Of a stretch of 64,000 nucleotides of DNA, positions 20,663 to 29,468 are shown one piece after another. Every line of letters starts with the position of its first letter. Position 1 is the stretch's first letter. A model generated the notes under the pieces. It made no database searches. It saw nothing but the letters and a program-made list of their open reading frames with translations, and had not been told where the DNA came from. Position numbers and translations under genes: made by a program. Source of the stretch: Galactobacter valiniphilus (GTDB lineage: Bacteria > Actinomycetota > Actinomycetes > Actinomycetales > Micrococcaceae); NCBI RefSeq assembly GCF_003575975.1, contig NZ_QQXK01000015.1, positions 1 to 64,000 of the forward strand, given 5' to 3'.

Positions 20663-22119
20663 CGGAGCAGATGGCGCCAAGCGCCGCGGATCCCGGCGTG
20701 ATCGCCGAGATCCTCGAGAACAATCCCGAGCTCGAAGGCATCGGCAACTACCAGTACGGCTGGGCCGATGAGGATGCCGCCGGTGCTGCGGCCAAGCGCG
20801 GCGTCGACGCCGATGTCGTGGCCGACATCTCGGCGAAGAAGTCCGAGCCCGAGTGGATGCTCGCCCGCCGCCAGAAGGCGCTGAAGTACTTCGATCGCAA
20901 GCCCATGCCGACGTGGGGTCCCGACCTCTCCGGCATCGACTTCGACAACATCAAGTACTTCGTGCGCTCCACGGAGAAGCTGGCCGAGTCGTGGGAGGAG
21001 CTCCCGGCGGAGATCCGCGACACCTACGAGAAGCTGGGCATCCCCGAGGCCGAGCGCAACCGCCTCGTGGCCGGCGTGGCCGCGCAGTACGAGTCCGAGG
21101 TCGTCTACCACCAGATCCGTGAGGACCTGGAGGCGCAGGGCGTCATCTTCCTCGACACCGACACCGCGCTCAAGGAGCACCCGGAGATCTTCGAGGAGTA
21201 CTTCGGCTCCGTGATCCCGGCCGGCGACAACAAGTTCGCCGCGCTCAACACCGCCGTGTGGTCCGGCGGCTCGTTCGTCTACGTCCCCAAGGGCGTGCAC
21301 GTCGAGATCCCGCTGCAGGCCTACTTCCGTATCAACACGGAGAACATGGGCCAGTTCGAGCGCACGCTCATCATCGCCGACGAGGACTCTTACGTTCACT
21401 ACATCGAGGGCTGCACGGCTCCGATCTACAAGTCGGATTCCCTGCACTCCGCCGTGGTCGAGATCATCGTGAAGAAGAACGCCCGCGTTCGCTACACGAC
21501 TATTCAGAACTGGTCCACGAACGTGTACAACCTCGTCACCAAGCGCGCCGTCTGCGAAGAGGGCGCCACCATGGAGTGGGTCGATGGCAACATCGGCTCC
21601 AAGGTGACCATGAAGTACCCCGCCGTCTACCTCACGGGCGAGCACGCCCGCGGTGAGACGCTGTCCATCGCCTTCGCCGGCGCCGGCCAGCACCAGGACA
21701 CGGGTTCCAAGATGGTCCACATCGCCCCGAACACCTCCTCCTCGATCGTCGCCAAGTCGATCGCGCGCAACGGCGGCCGCTCCGGCTACCGCGGCCTGGT
21801 CCAGGTACGCGAGGGCGCCAAGGGCGTCAAGAACAACGTGGTCTGCGACGCCCTCCTGGTGGACCAGATCTCGCGTTCGGACACGTACCCCTACATCGAC
21901 GTCCGCGAGGACGACGTGACGATGGGGCACGAGGCGACCGTCTCCAAGGTCTCCGAGGAGCAGCTCTTCTACCTCATGGCCCGCGGTCTCGCGGAGCAGG
22001 AGGCCATGGCCCTCATCGTGCGTGGCTTCGTGGAGCCGATCGCCCGCGAGCTGCCCATGGAGTACGCGCTCGAGCTGAACCGCCTCATTGAAATCCAGAT
22101 GGAAGGGTCCGTGGGCTGA
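20659..22119 (+). CDS. sufB: Fe-S cluster scaffold SufB
   Basis: 486 aa, normal length and without the intein found in some mycobacterial SufB. The beta-helix core is conserved ([39 protein letters not shown]). SufB forms the SufBC2D complex in which clusters are built. It starts inside the sufR stop and is followed 2 nt later by sufD, so it is tightly coupled. Confidence 0.97.
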   Translation: MTEQMAPSAADPGVIAEILENNPELEGIGNYQYGWADEDAAGAAAKRGVDADVVADISAKKSEPEWMLARRQKALKYFDRKPMPTWGPDLSGIDFDNIKYFVRSTEKLAESWEELPAEIRDTYEKLGIPEAERNRLVAGVAAQYESEVVYHQIREDLEAQGVIFLDTDTALKEHPEIFEEYFGSVIPAGDNKFAALNTAVWSGGSFVYVPKGVHVEIPLQAYFRINTENMGQFERTLIIADEDSYVHYIEGCTAPIYKSDSLHSAVVEIIVKKNARVRYTTIQNWSTNVYNLVTKRAVCEEGATMEWVDGNIGSKVTMKYPAVYLTGEHARGETLSIAFAGAGQHQDTGSKMVHIAPNTSSSIVAKSIARNGGRSGYRGLVQVREGAKGVKNNVVCDALLVDQISRSDTYPYIDVREDDVTMGHEATVSKVSEEQLFYLMARGLAEQEAMALIVRGFVEPIARELPMEYALELNRLIEIQMEGSVG

Positions 22120-22121
22120 TC

Positions 22122-23411
22122 ATGGCCGATTCGATCATCACCGAGCGCGCCAAGGGCGCGCCGCTCATCGCCGGCTTCACGGAGGAGGGCGAGGATCTCT
22201 CGCCGCTGAACCTGGCCGCGACGAACCTGTCCACCCTGGGCGGCGACGCCGCCAAGGAGCACTCGCACGGCGGCGGCGTCGGCGTGGAGGATTCCTCCCG
22301 CGCCGGCCGTCCGGCCTCGTTCGACCCGAACGACTTCCCGGCCCTGACGGGCCGCGAGGAGGATTGGCGCTTCACCCCGCTCAAGCGCCTCAAGGGCCTG
22401 CACACGGAGGCGCTGGACGCCGCCGCTGCGCCGGCCATCGAGGTCAAGGTCACCGAGGGCAACCTCGAGCTGGCCGTGGGCGTGGAGCAGGTCGCCAAGA
22501 GCGATGCCCGCGTGGGCTTCCTGGCCCCCGAGGATCGCGTGGCGGCCAACGCCTACGCCGCCGTGGAGACCGCCACGGTCATCACGGTTCCGGCCGCGGC
22601 CGAGGGTGACGTCATCGTCGCCTCGATCAAGGGCGAGAACGCCACCCCGTCCGCCCAGCACATCGTGATCGTCGGCGAGCCCGGCGCCCGCGCCACCGTG
22701 GTCCTGGACCACAGCGGCCTGGCCGTGCTCTCGCAGAACGTCGAGATCGACCTCAAGGAGGGTGCCGACCTCAACGTCGTTACCCTGCAGCGCTGGGACG
22801 ACGCCTCCGTGCACGCCTCCGATCAGCAGGCCCGTATCGGGCGGGAGGCCCATCTGAAGCACACCGCGGTGTCCTTCGGCGGCGACGTGGTCCGCGTGAC
22901 CCCGTCGGCGCGCCTGTCCGCGCAGGGCGGCGAGGCCGAGATGTTCGGCCTGTACTTCGCCGACGCCGGCCAGCACCTGGAGCACCGCCTCTTCGTGGAC
23001 CACGCCGCCCCCAAGTGCACCTCGAACGTGCTCTACAAGGGCGCGCTCCAAGGTGAGGACGCCCACGCCGTGTGGATCGGCGATGTGCTGATCCGCAAGG
23101 AGGCCACGGGCACCGACTCCTACGAGGCCAACAAGAACCTCGTGCTCACGGACGGCGCCCGCGCCGATTCCGTCCCCAACCTGGAGATCGAGACGGGTGC
23201 CATCGACGGCGCCGGTCACTCCTCCACGACGGGTCGTTTCGACGACGAGCACCTCTTCTACCTGATGGCCCGCGGCATCGATGAGAAGACCGCCCGCCGC
23301 CTGGTGGTGCGCGGCTTCCTCAACGAGATCATCCAGAAGATCGGGGTCGCCTCGATCGAAGAGCAGCTCAGCGAGGCCATCGAGGCCGAGCTGGCGCAGA
23401 CCGAGAACTGA
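22122..23411 (+). CDS. sufD: Fe-S cluster assembly protein SufD
   Basis: 429 aa, a SufB paralogue with the shared C-terminal beta-helix (HHGSFRR-type end: [23 protein letters not shown]). It partners SufB and SufC in the SufBC2D scaffold. It starts 2 nt after sufB with GGAAGGG as ribosome binding site. sufC follows 54 nt later without an intervening ferredoxin gene, which many Micrococcaceae have. Confidence 0.95.
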   Translation: MADSIITERAKGAPLIAGFTEEGEDLSPLNLAATNLSTLGGDAAKEHSHGGGVGVEDSSRAGRPASFDPNDFPALTGREEDWRFTPLKRLKGLHTEALDAAAAPAIEVKVTEGNLELAVGVEQVAKSDARVGFLAPEDRVAANAYAAVETATVITVPAAAEGDVIVASIKGENATPSAQHIVIVGEPGARATVVLDHSGLAVLSQNVEIDLKEGADLNVVTLQRWDDASVHASDQQARIGREAHLKHTAVSFGGDVVRVTPSARLSAQGGEAEMFGLYFADAGQHLEHRLFVDHAAPKCTSNVLYKGALQGEDAHAVWIGDVLIRKEATGTDSYEANKNLVLTDGARADSVPNLEIETGAIDGAGHSSTTGRFDDEHLFYLMARGIDEKTARRLVVRGFLNEIIQKIGVASIEEQLSEAIEAELAQTEN

Positions 23412-23465
23412 CCCACCTCAATCACGTTCCGCCGCGCCTGCCGCGCGGCGACGAGGAGAAAACTT

Positions 23466-24221
23466 ATGTCTACCCTGGAAATCAAGGACCTGAAGGTCGG
23501 TATCGAGACCGAGCAGGGCCACAAGGAGATCCTGAAGGGCGTCAACCTCACCATCAACACGGGTGAGACGCACGCCATCATGGGCCCCAACGGCTCCGGC
23601 AAGTCCACGCTCGCCTCCACCATCGCCGGCCACCCGCGCTACATCGTCACGGGCGGCGAGATCCTGCTCGACGGCGAGAACGTCCTGGAGATGTCCGTCG
23701 ACGAGCGCGCCAAGGCCGGCCTGTTCCTGGCCATGCAGTACCCCGTGGAGATCCCGGGCGTCACCATGACGAACTTCCTGCGCACCGCCAAGACGGCCAT
23801 CGACGGCGAGGCCCCGAGCCTGCGCACGTGGACCAAGGACGTCAAGGGCGCCATGGAGAAGCTGCGCATCGACCCCGACTTCGCGGCCCGCAACGTCAAC
23901 GAGGGCTTCTCGGGCGGCGAGAAGAAGCGCGTCGAGATCCTGCAGCTCGAGCTCTTCAAGCCCAAGTTCGCCGTGCTGGACGAGACCGACTCCGGCCTCG
24001 ACGTCGACGCCCTGAAGATCGTTTCCGAGGGCGTCAACCGCGCCCAGGAGGAGAACGACATGGGCACGCTGCTCATCACGCACTACACGCGCATCCTGCG
24101 CTACATCAAGCCCGACTTCGTGCACGTCTTCGTCGACGGTCACGTGGCCGAGCAGGGTGGCCCGGAGCTCGCGGATCGCCTCGAGGAAGAGGGCTACGAC
24201 CGCTACCTGGCCAAGGCCTGA
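23466..24221 (+). CDS. sufC: Fe-S assembly ATPase SufC
   Basis: 251 aa. Walker A GPNGSGKST at about residues 35-43, signature FSGGEKKR and Walker B FAVLDETDSGLD are all intact. SufC is the ABC-type ATPase of SufBC2D. The ATG has GAGGAGAA directly upstream. It lies between sufD and the sufT-like gene (5 nt gap). Confidence 0.97.
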   Translation: MSTLEIKDLKVGIETEQGHKEILKGVNLTINTGETHAIMGPNGSGKSTLASTIAGHPRYIVTGGEILLDGENVLEMSVDERAKAGLFLAMQYPVEIPGVTMTNFLRTAKTAIDGEAPSLRTWTKDVKGAMEKLRIDPDFAARNVNEGFSGGEKKRVEILQLELFKPKFAVLDETDSGLDVDALKIVSEGVNRAQEENDMGTLLITHYTRILRYIKPDFVHVFVDGHVAEQGGPELADRLEEEGYDRYLAKA

Positions 24222-24226
24222 GCGGC

Positions 24227-24553
24227 ATGACCGAGGGCAACAAGCAGACGTCCCTGGAGGACGTCACCGAGGCGCTCCACGATGTGATCGACCCCGAGCT
24301 GGGCGTGAACATCGTGGATCTCGGCCTGCTCTACGGCATGGCCTACAACGATGAGGGCACGCTGCTCATCGACATGACCCTGACGACGGCGGCCTGCCCG
24401 CTCACCGACGTCCTCGAGGACCAGGTCCAGAAGGCCCTGGATTCCATGGTGGACGATTGGCGCGTCAACTGGGTTTGGATGCCGCCGTGGGGTCCCGAGC
24501 GGATCACCGAGGACGGCCGCGACCAGATGCGGGCCCTGGGCTTCAACATCTGA
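24227..24553 (+). CDS. sufT: SufT-like Fe-S maturation factor (DUF59/MIP18)
   Basis: 108 aa. It carries the DUF59 motif DPELGVNIVDLGLLY at about residues 20-34 and the family Cys in TTAACPLTD near 56, and ends with ITEDGRDQMRALGFNI. Such proteins help load Fe-S clusters into target proteins. It is the last gene of this suf operon. No sufS (cysteine desulfurase) or sufU follows, so the sulfur donor must be encoded outside the window. Confidence 0.9.
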   Translation: MTEGNKQTSLEDVTEALHDVIDPELGVNIVDLGLLYGMAYNDEGTLLIDMTLTTAACPLTDVLEDQVQKALDSMVDDWRVNWVWMPPWGPERITEDGRDQMRALGFNI

Positions 24554-24574
24554 TCCGTTCCGGATCCCCGCTGT

Positions 24575-24623
24575 ACGACGGCGGCCCGTCACCTTTGATT
24601 CAAAGGTGACGGGCCGCCGTCGT
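24575..24623. terminator. bidirectional terminator between sufT and the zinc peptidase
   Basis: Perfect 24-bp arms (24575-24598 and 24600-24623) in an almost continuous palindrome with a GAT/TTC-type tip. It contains the CGACGGC core and lies between convergent genes. Confidence 0.85.
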
Positions 24624-24640
24624 GCTGTGTCTGGCGCGGC

Positions 24641-25552
24641 TCAGGGGTGGTCGAGGTCCTGAGCGGAGAAGGTGTCGCACACGCCCGGGTCGCCCGAGCG
24701 GTAGCCCGTCGTGAACCAGGCCTGGCGCTGCGACGAGGAGCCGTGGGTCCAGCCCTCGGGGTTGACGTAGCCCGTGGACTTCTTCTGGATGTGGTCATCG
24801 CCCACGGCCGCGGCGGCGGAGAGGGCGCTCTTGATGTCGGCGTCGGACAGCGGCTGCATGAAGCGCTTGCCGTCCTTGTCCGTCGTGGAGGAGGCATGGT
24901 TGGCCCACACTCCCGCGTAGCAATCGGCCTGCAGCTCCACGCGGACGGAGCCACCCTGGGAACCGGAGCCGACCTGCGAGTTCTGGATGGCGCCCGTCAG
25001 GTTCTGGATGTGGTGGCCGTACTCGTGGGCCACGACGTACTCCTGGGCGAGGGCGCCCGTGTCCGCGCCGTAGTTGCGCACGAGCTCGTTGAAGAAGGTC
25101 GGATCGATGTAGATCTTCGAGTCGCCGGGGCAGTAGAACGGGCCCATGGCGCTGCTGGCCTGGCCGCAGGCCGTGTTGGTGCCGTTGGCAAAGATGCGGG
25201 CGCCCGGCGCCTTGAAGCCCTCGATGCGCAGGTCCGTGGCCCCATTGACCCAGTAGGAATCGAGGCTGTTCAGCGTGCCGACGATGCGGCAATCGTCGCG
25301 CTGGTTCGCGGCCGAGCCGCTCGTGCAGCTGTCGATCGCGGCGCCGTCGGTGCTCTGGACCTGCGTCACCTCCTGCTCCGCTGGGGTGTTCACCATGCCG
25401 GAGACGGCCTGGGGTCCAAAGATGATGGCGAGGATGAGGGCGATGATGCCGCCGCCACCGCCGATGGCCATGCCTGCGCGCGATCCTCCGCCGCCGCTGC
25501 GCGTGTCTTCGACGCGGGAGGGGTCCAGGCGGGATCCGTCATTGAAGCTCAT
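24641..25552 (-). CDS. neutral zinc metallopeptidase (YpfJ family)
   Basis: 303 aa. A cytoplasmic Gly/Ser-rich start is followed by one membrane anchor (about residues 29-50), then an extracytoplasmic domain with the zinc motif AHEYGHHIQN near residue 205 and a downstream glutamate (VELQADCYAG). Four cysteines outside the anchor could form disulfides. The family is predicted zinc proteases with unknown substrates. It converges with the suf operon and follows the bio transporter genes with a 92-nt gap. Confidence 0.88.
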   Translation of the reverse strand: MSFNDGSRLDPSRVEDTRSGGGGSRAGMAIGGGGGIIALILAIIFGPQAVSGMVNTPAEQEVTQVQSTDGAAIDSCTSGSAANQRDDCRIVGTLNSLDSYWVNGATDLRIEGFKAPGARIFANGTNTACGQASSAMGPFYCPGDSKIYIDPTFFNELVRNYGADTGALAQEYVVAHEYGHHIQNLTGAIQNSQVGSGSQGGSVRVELQADCYAGVWANHASSTTDKDGKRFMQPLSDADIKSALSAAAAVGDDHIQKKSTGYVNPEGWTHGSSSQRQAWFTTGYRSGDPGVCDTFSAQDLDHP

Positions 25553-25644
25553 GCGCGCCAGCGTACATAAGGCGGGGGCCCAAAGCTCCCCTTCGCGCTG
25601 GCGCGGCGCGCGGATGACGCGGGCGCCGCGCCGCGCCGGGCGCT

Positions 25645-26292
25645 CTAGCGCGTGGCCCGGGGTTCGCTCGGGTGTTCGGCCGGTTCGGCGAGCAGCCCGC
25701 GGGCAGCCATCGCGTCGCCGGCGTCGCGCGCCCTGGCGACGGCCATGACGCCGAGCGAGGTCGCGGTGCGCAGCGGAGCCCGCTTGAGCCCGCGCGCCGC
25801 CGCGGCCTCGCGGGACCGCCCCCAGCTCGCCGACAGCTCCGGCAGCGTGCGCAGGAAGAGCGCGAGCACGAGGGCCGTGCGCTCCGGGGGGATGCGCACG
25901 GCGGCGGCCGCGGCGGAGAGGCCGTCGAGCAGCTCGGACGTCGGCGTGGTGAGCAGGAGGAGGCGCGCGCACTGGACGAGCGCGAACATGCAAGCCACGA
26001 GCCCCACGGCCGCGGGCGGCGAGACGAAGAACCACTGATACGTGCCGAGGAGGAGCAGGATCCACCACCAGAAGCGCAGGGGCGTGGCCCAGGTGCGCAG
26101 GACGGCACGGCCGGCCAGGGCGTACAGCGCCACGGAGAGCAGCAGGAGGCCGAGGCCCACGGGGGCCGTCCGCCACACGGTCCCGAGCAGGCCGAGCGCC
26201 ACGAGCACCAGGTACTTGAGCCAGAGCGGGGCGCGATGGACGGGGGAGGCGCCGGGGATCCAGGCGAGCAGCGCGCCGGGACCCGGGTTCAT
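25645..26292 (-). CDS. bioN: biotin ECF transporter T component BioN
   Basis: 215 aa with about five membrane segments and the EcfT signature (ARAPS-like arginine motif RTLPELSASWGRSREAAAARG). It couples the ATPase to the substrate-binding BioY in the membrane. The ATG overlaps the bioM stop by 4 nt (ATGA). The specificity assignment rests on the bioY gene in the same operon. Confidence 0.85.
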   Translation of the reverse strand: MNPGPGALLAWIPGASPVHRAPLWLKYLVLVALGLLGTVWRTAPVGLGLLLLSVALYALAGRAVLRTWATPLRFWWWILLLLGTYQWFFVSPPAAVGLVACMFALVQCARLLLLTTPTSELLDGLSAAAAAVRIPPERTALVLALFLRTLPELSASWGRSREAAAARGLKRAPLRTATSLGVMAVARARDAGDAMAARGLLAEPAEHPSEPRATR

Positions 26293-27038
26293 GCCTCCGC
26301 CCCCGTCTCCGCGCCGGGCCACGGCGCCAGGCCGCGGGCGCTCGCGCGATAGGCGGCGATGAGCTCGTCCGGGGGGCCGTCGGCCACCACCCGCCCGCCG
26401 TGGATCCATACGGCGCGCTCGCACTCGGCGGCCAGCTCCAGGTCGTGGGTGGCCACGATGAGCGAGGCCTCGGAGCCCAGGAGGGCGGCCGCGACGCTGT
26501 CGCGGTGCACGAGGTCAAGCGCCGCGGTGGGCTCGTCGGCGAGGAGCAGGCGCGGGGCGGCCGCGCGCAGGCCGGCGAGGGCCACGAGCTGGCGCTCGCC
26601 CCCCGAGAGCTCGTAGACGCTGCGCTCGGCGAGCCGTTCGATGCCCAGTGCGCGCAGCTGCGCGAGGGCCTCGGCGCGGCGCTCATGGCGCGGCAGCCGA
26701 CGGGGGCGCAGGGAGAGCTCCACGTCCTCCTGGACCACGGGCATGATCAGCTGCGCCGCCGTGTCGGCAAAGAGCATGCCGACCGCGCCGCGCAGGGCCT
26801 TGGCGTCGCGGGCCCACTGGAGCCCCGCGACGCTCACGCTGCCGGAGGACGGGGCCACGAGCCCGGCAAGCAGGCGCAGGAGGGTCGTCTTGCCCTGGCC
26901 GTTTGCGCCGATGAGCGCGATGCGCCGATCGTTCAGGTGCAGCGTGGTGGGGGAGAGCAGCTCGCGCGCGGCGACGCCGCCGACCGCTGGTGCGGTGACG
27001 GCGGCGCGCTCGAGGACGACGGGGACGGGGGAGCTCAC
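26289..27038 (-). CDS. bioM: biotin ECF transporter ATPase BioM
   Basis: 249 aa from GTG 27038, overlapping the bioY stop (GTGA). Walker A GANGQGKTT, signature LSGGERQL and Walker B LLLADEPTAALD are present. It is a single ATPase subunit, as in BioMNY systems, rather than the paired EcfA/A' type. A longer open frame extends upstream but is antisense-like noise over bioY. Confidence 0.9.
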   Translation of the reverse strand: MSSPVPVVLERAAVTAPAVGGVAARELLSPTTLHLNDRRIALIGANGQGKTTLLRLLAGLVAPSSGSVSVAGLQWARDAKALRGAVGMLFADTAAQLIMPVVQEDVELSLRPRRLPRHERRAEALAQLRALGIERLAERSVYELSGGERQLVALAGLRAAAPRLLLADEPTAALDLVHRDSVAAALLGSEASLIVATHDLELAAECERAVWIHGGRVVADGPPDELIAAYRASARGLAPWPGAETGAEA

Positions 27039-27637
27039 AGGCCGGACGGGTTGCGGGCGGCGAGGGCCGGGAAGGCCTTGAGGATGCCGACCGCGAGGGC
27101 TGCGGCCAGCGCCGACTTCACGAGGTCGCCCGGCCAATAGGCCAGGTCGGCGAGGAAGGCGGCCTGGAGGGAGAGGTGCCCGTTGATCATCATGCCGAGG
27201 ATGCCGGCCGGATGGGTCACGAGGAAGGAACCGGCCAGCGCGCAGCCGAAGAGCCACAGGCCCTTGGCCCGCAGGGAGCGGCGCAGGACCAGGGTGGCGA
27301 GCGCGCCGGTGACGAGGGCCGCCACGGGGAAGGCAAGCAGGTAGCCGGCGCTCGGGGCGGCCAGCGCGCCGAGGCCGCCGGAGAAGCGGGCGAAGATCGG
27401 CAGGCCGGCGAGGCCGAGCACCACGTAGAGCAGCACGGCGAGGCCGCCGCGCTTCGCGCCGAGCACGAGCGCCGTGAGCGCGACCCCGAGCGTCTGCAGC
27501 GTGATGGGCACGCCGAGCGGGCCAACGGGGATCGCCGGCGCCATGGTCAGAGCAGCGATGAGCGCTGCAAAGACGACGACGAGCGAGAGCGTGCGGGGGA
27601 GGGTCGCTCCCGCGGCGGTGGGGGTTGAAGCGGTCAT
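27035..27637 (-). CDS. bioY: biotin uptake substrate-binding protein BioY
   Basis: 200 aa with about six membrane segments and the BioY hallmarks GVPITLQTLGV and APSAGYLLAFP. It binds biotin with high affinity and works with BioM and BioN. It is first in a three-gene operon with coupled overlaps. No ribosome binding site precedes the ATG: a -10 box lies 8 nt upstream, suggesting leaderless expression. A BioQ-type operator sits immediately upstream of that box. Confidence 0.94.
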   Translation of the reverse strand: MTASTPTAAGATLPRTLSLVVVFAALIAALTMAPAIPVGPLGVPITLQTLGVALTALVLGAKRGGLAVLLYVVLGLAGLPIFARFSGGLGALAAPSAGYLLAFPVAALVTGALATLVLRRSLRAKGLWLFGCALAGSFLVTHPAGILGMMINGHLSLQAAFLADLAYWPGDLVKSALAAALAVGILKAFPALAARNPSGL

Positions 27638-27645
27638 GGTCCGGG

Positions 27646-27651
27646 AGCCTA
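27646..27651 (-). promoter_or_regulatory. -10 box of bioYMN promoter
   Basis: TAGGCT on the minus strand, 8 nt before the bioY ATG; a leaderless start is likely. The operator at 27653-27667 fills the -10/-35 spacer. Confidence 0.55.
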
Positions 27652-27652
27652 C

Positions 27653-27667
27653 TTGAACACCGTTCAA
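27653..27667. promoter_or_regulatory. BioQ-type operator
   Basis: TTGAACACCGTTCAA is a perfect inverted repeat with a 3-nt centre. It matches the TGAAC-N3-GTTCA pattern known for the TetR-family biotin repressor BioQ of actinobacteria. It lies between the -10 and -35 of bioY. bioQ itself is not in the window. Confidence 0.75.
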
Positions 27668-27695
27668 TTGACCAACGCGGCGCGTCGGAACCGCG

Positions 27696-27701
27696 TAGAC
27701 T
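27696..27701 (+). promoter_or_regulatory. -10 box of ABC-F gene promoter
   Basis: TAGACT. The predicted leader of about 62 nt ends with AAGGAG before the GTG start. No clear -35 is seen. Confidence 0.45.
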
Positions 27702-27769
27702 AGAGAGGTTGTCCGCGCCCCGGACACCCGAAAACTTGTCCCACGCCTCGCCCCAAGGAGCCCCCAACC

Positions 27770-29371
27770 GTGATCTCCGTCTCAGACCTCGAACTGCGCG
27801 CCGGCGCGCGCCTGCTCATGGATGAGGTGAACTTCCGCATCGATGCCGGCGACAAGGTCGGCCTGGTGGGGCGCAATGGCGCGGGCAAGACCACGATGAC
27901 GAAGGTCCTGGCCGGGCAGACCCTGCCGGCCGGCGGCACCGTGACGCGCACGGGCACCCTCGGCTACCTGCCGCAGGACACCCACCTGCCCGACATGGAG
28001 CAGCTGGCGCGCGCCCGCATCCTCTCGGCACGCGGCCTGGATGTTGTAAGCGCCAAGCTGCGCAAGTGCCAGGAGGACATGGCGAGCGAGGACCCGGCGG
28101 TGAGCGCCAAGGCGATGCGTCAGTACGACCGCCTCGAGGCAGAATTCATCGCCGGCGGCGGCTACGCTGCCGAGTCCGAGGCGGCGGCGATCTGCAACAA
28201 CCTCGCCCTGCCCGAGCGCATCCTGAACCAGCCGATCGGCACGCTCTCCGGCGGCCAACGCCGCCGCGTGGAGCTCGCGCGCATCCTCTACTCGAACGCC
28301 GACACGCTCCTCCTGGACGAGCCGACGAACCACCTCGACGCCGACTCCATCACCTGGCTGCGCGACTTCCTCATCGCCTACGAGGGCGGCTTCCTGATCA
28401 TCTCGCACAACACCGAGCTGCTGGACGCCGTGGTCAACAAGGTCTACCACCTGGACGCCAACCGGGCGACGATCGATCAGTACAACCTCTCCTGGAAGAA
28501 GTACCTGACCCAGCGCGAGACCGACGAGCGGGCCCGCCGCCGCGAGCGCGCCAACGTGGAGAAGAAGGCAGGCGTCCTCCTGGCGCAGGCCGACAAGATG
28601 CGCGCCAAGGCCACGAAGGCCGTGGCGGCCCAGAACATGATCAAGCGCGCCGAGCGCATGATGCGCGGGCTCGAGGAGGAGCGCCAGAGCGATCGCGTCG
28701 CGGCGCTGCGCTTCCCCGATCCGGCCCCGTGCGGCAAGACGCCGCTCACGGCCGACGGGCTCTCCAAGTCCTACGGCTCGCTCGAGATCTTCACGGGCCT
28801 GGACCTCGCGATCGACCGCGGCTCCAAGGTGGTCATCCTGGGCCTCAACGGCGCTGGCAAGACCACCCTGTTGCGCATGCTTGCTGGCGTCGACAAGCCC
28901 GATTCCGGCCAGGTCGTGCCCGGGCACGGCCTGAAGATCGGCTACTTCGCGCAGGAGCACGACACGATCGACATCCAGCGCAGCGTGCTTGAAAACATGC
29001 GCTCCTCCGCGCCGACCCACCTCGGCGACGCCGATGTGCGCAACATCCTCGGCTCGTTCATGTTCTCCGGCGATGACGTCAACAAGCCCGCCGGCGTGCT
29101 CTCCGGCGGCGAGAAGACCCGCCTGGCCCTGGCCATGATCGTGGCGAGCCACGCCAACGTCCTGCTGCTCGATGAGCCGACCAACAACCTGGACCCCGCC
29201 TCGCGCGAGCAGATCCTCAACGCCCTCGCGTCCTTCGCCGGCGCCGTGGTGCTCGTCTCCCACGACGAGGGCGCCGTGGAGTCGCTCAACCCCGAGCGCG
29301 TCCTCCTCCTGCCGGACGGCACGGAGGACCTCTGGAACGACGAGTACCTGGAGCTCGTCACCCTGGCGTGA
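27770..29371 (+). CDS. ABC-F family ATPase
   Basis: 533 aa with two ABC cassettes and no membrane segments. Walker A motifs are GRNGAGKTT and GLNGAGKTT, signatures LSGGQRRR and LSGGEKTR, and a charged linker (about residues 240-320) joins them. ABC-F proteins act on the ribosome as translation factors or resistance proteins. The short linker and lack of a C-terminal extension favour a housekeeping factor over antibiotic protection, but this is inference. The GTG start has AAGGAG 9 nt upstream. Confidence 0.92.
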   Translation: MISVSDLELRAGARLLMDEVNFRIDAGDKVGLVGRNGAGKTTMTKVLAGQTLPAGGTVTRTGTLGYLPQDTHLPDMEQLARARILSARGLDVVSAKLRKCQEDMASEDPAVSAKAMRQYDRLEAEFIAGGGYAAESEAAAICNNLALPERILNQPIGTLSGGQRRRVELARILYSNADTLLLDEPTNHLDADSITWLRDFLIAYEGGFLIISHNTELLDAVVNKVYHLDANRATIDQYNLSWKKYLTQRETDERARRRERANVEKKAGVLLAQADKMRAKATKAVAAQNMIKRAERMMRGLEEERQSDRVAALRFPDPAPCGKTPLTADGLSKSYGSLEIFTGLDLAIDRGSKVVILGLNGAGKTTLLRMLAGVDKPDSGQVVPGHGLKIGYFAQEHDTIDIQRSVLENMRSSAPTHLGDADVRNILGSFMFSGDDVNKPAGVLSGGEKTRLALAMIVASHANVLLLDEPTNNLDPASREQILNALASFAGAVVLVSHDEGAVESLNPERVLLLPDGTEDLWNDEYLELVTLA

Positions 29372-29401
29372 TCCCGCGCGGGCGCGGCTAGAGCAGCCGG
29401 A

Positions 29402-29455
29402 CACAGCGCGACGGCGGCCGGTCACCTCAGGGTGACCGGCCGCCGTCGCGCTGTG
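29402..29455. terminator. bidirectional terminator, ABC-F gene / SURF1 gene
   Basis: Perfect 25-bp arms (29402-29426 and 29431-29455) with loop TCAG and the CGACGGC core, between convergent genes. Confidence 0.85.
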
Positions 29456-29468
29456 ACAAGGTCAAGCC

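Noticed and set aside
20659-22119. Intein in SufB
   Set aside because: The gene has normal length and a continuous beta-helix sequence, with no intein blocks.
27770-29371. Antibiotic-resistance ABC-F
   Set aside because: Both cassettes and the short linker look like housekeeping ABC-F factors; there is no attenuator leader or resistance context.
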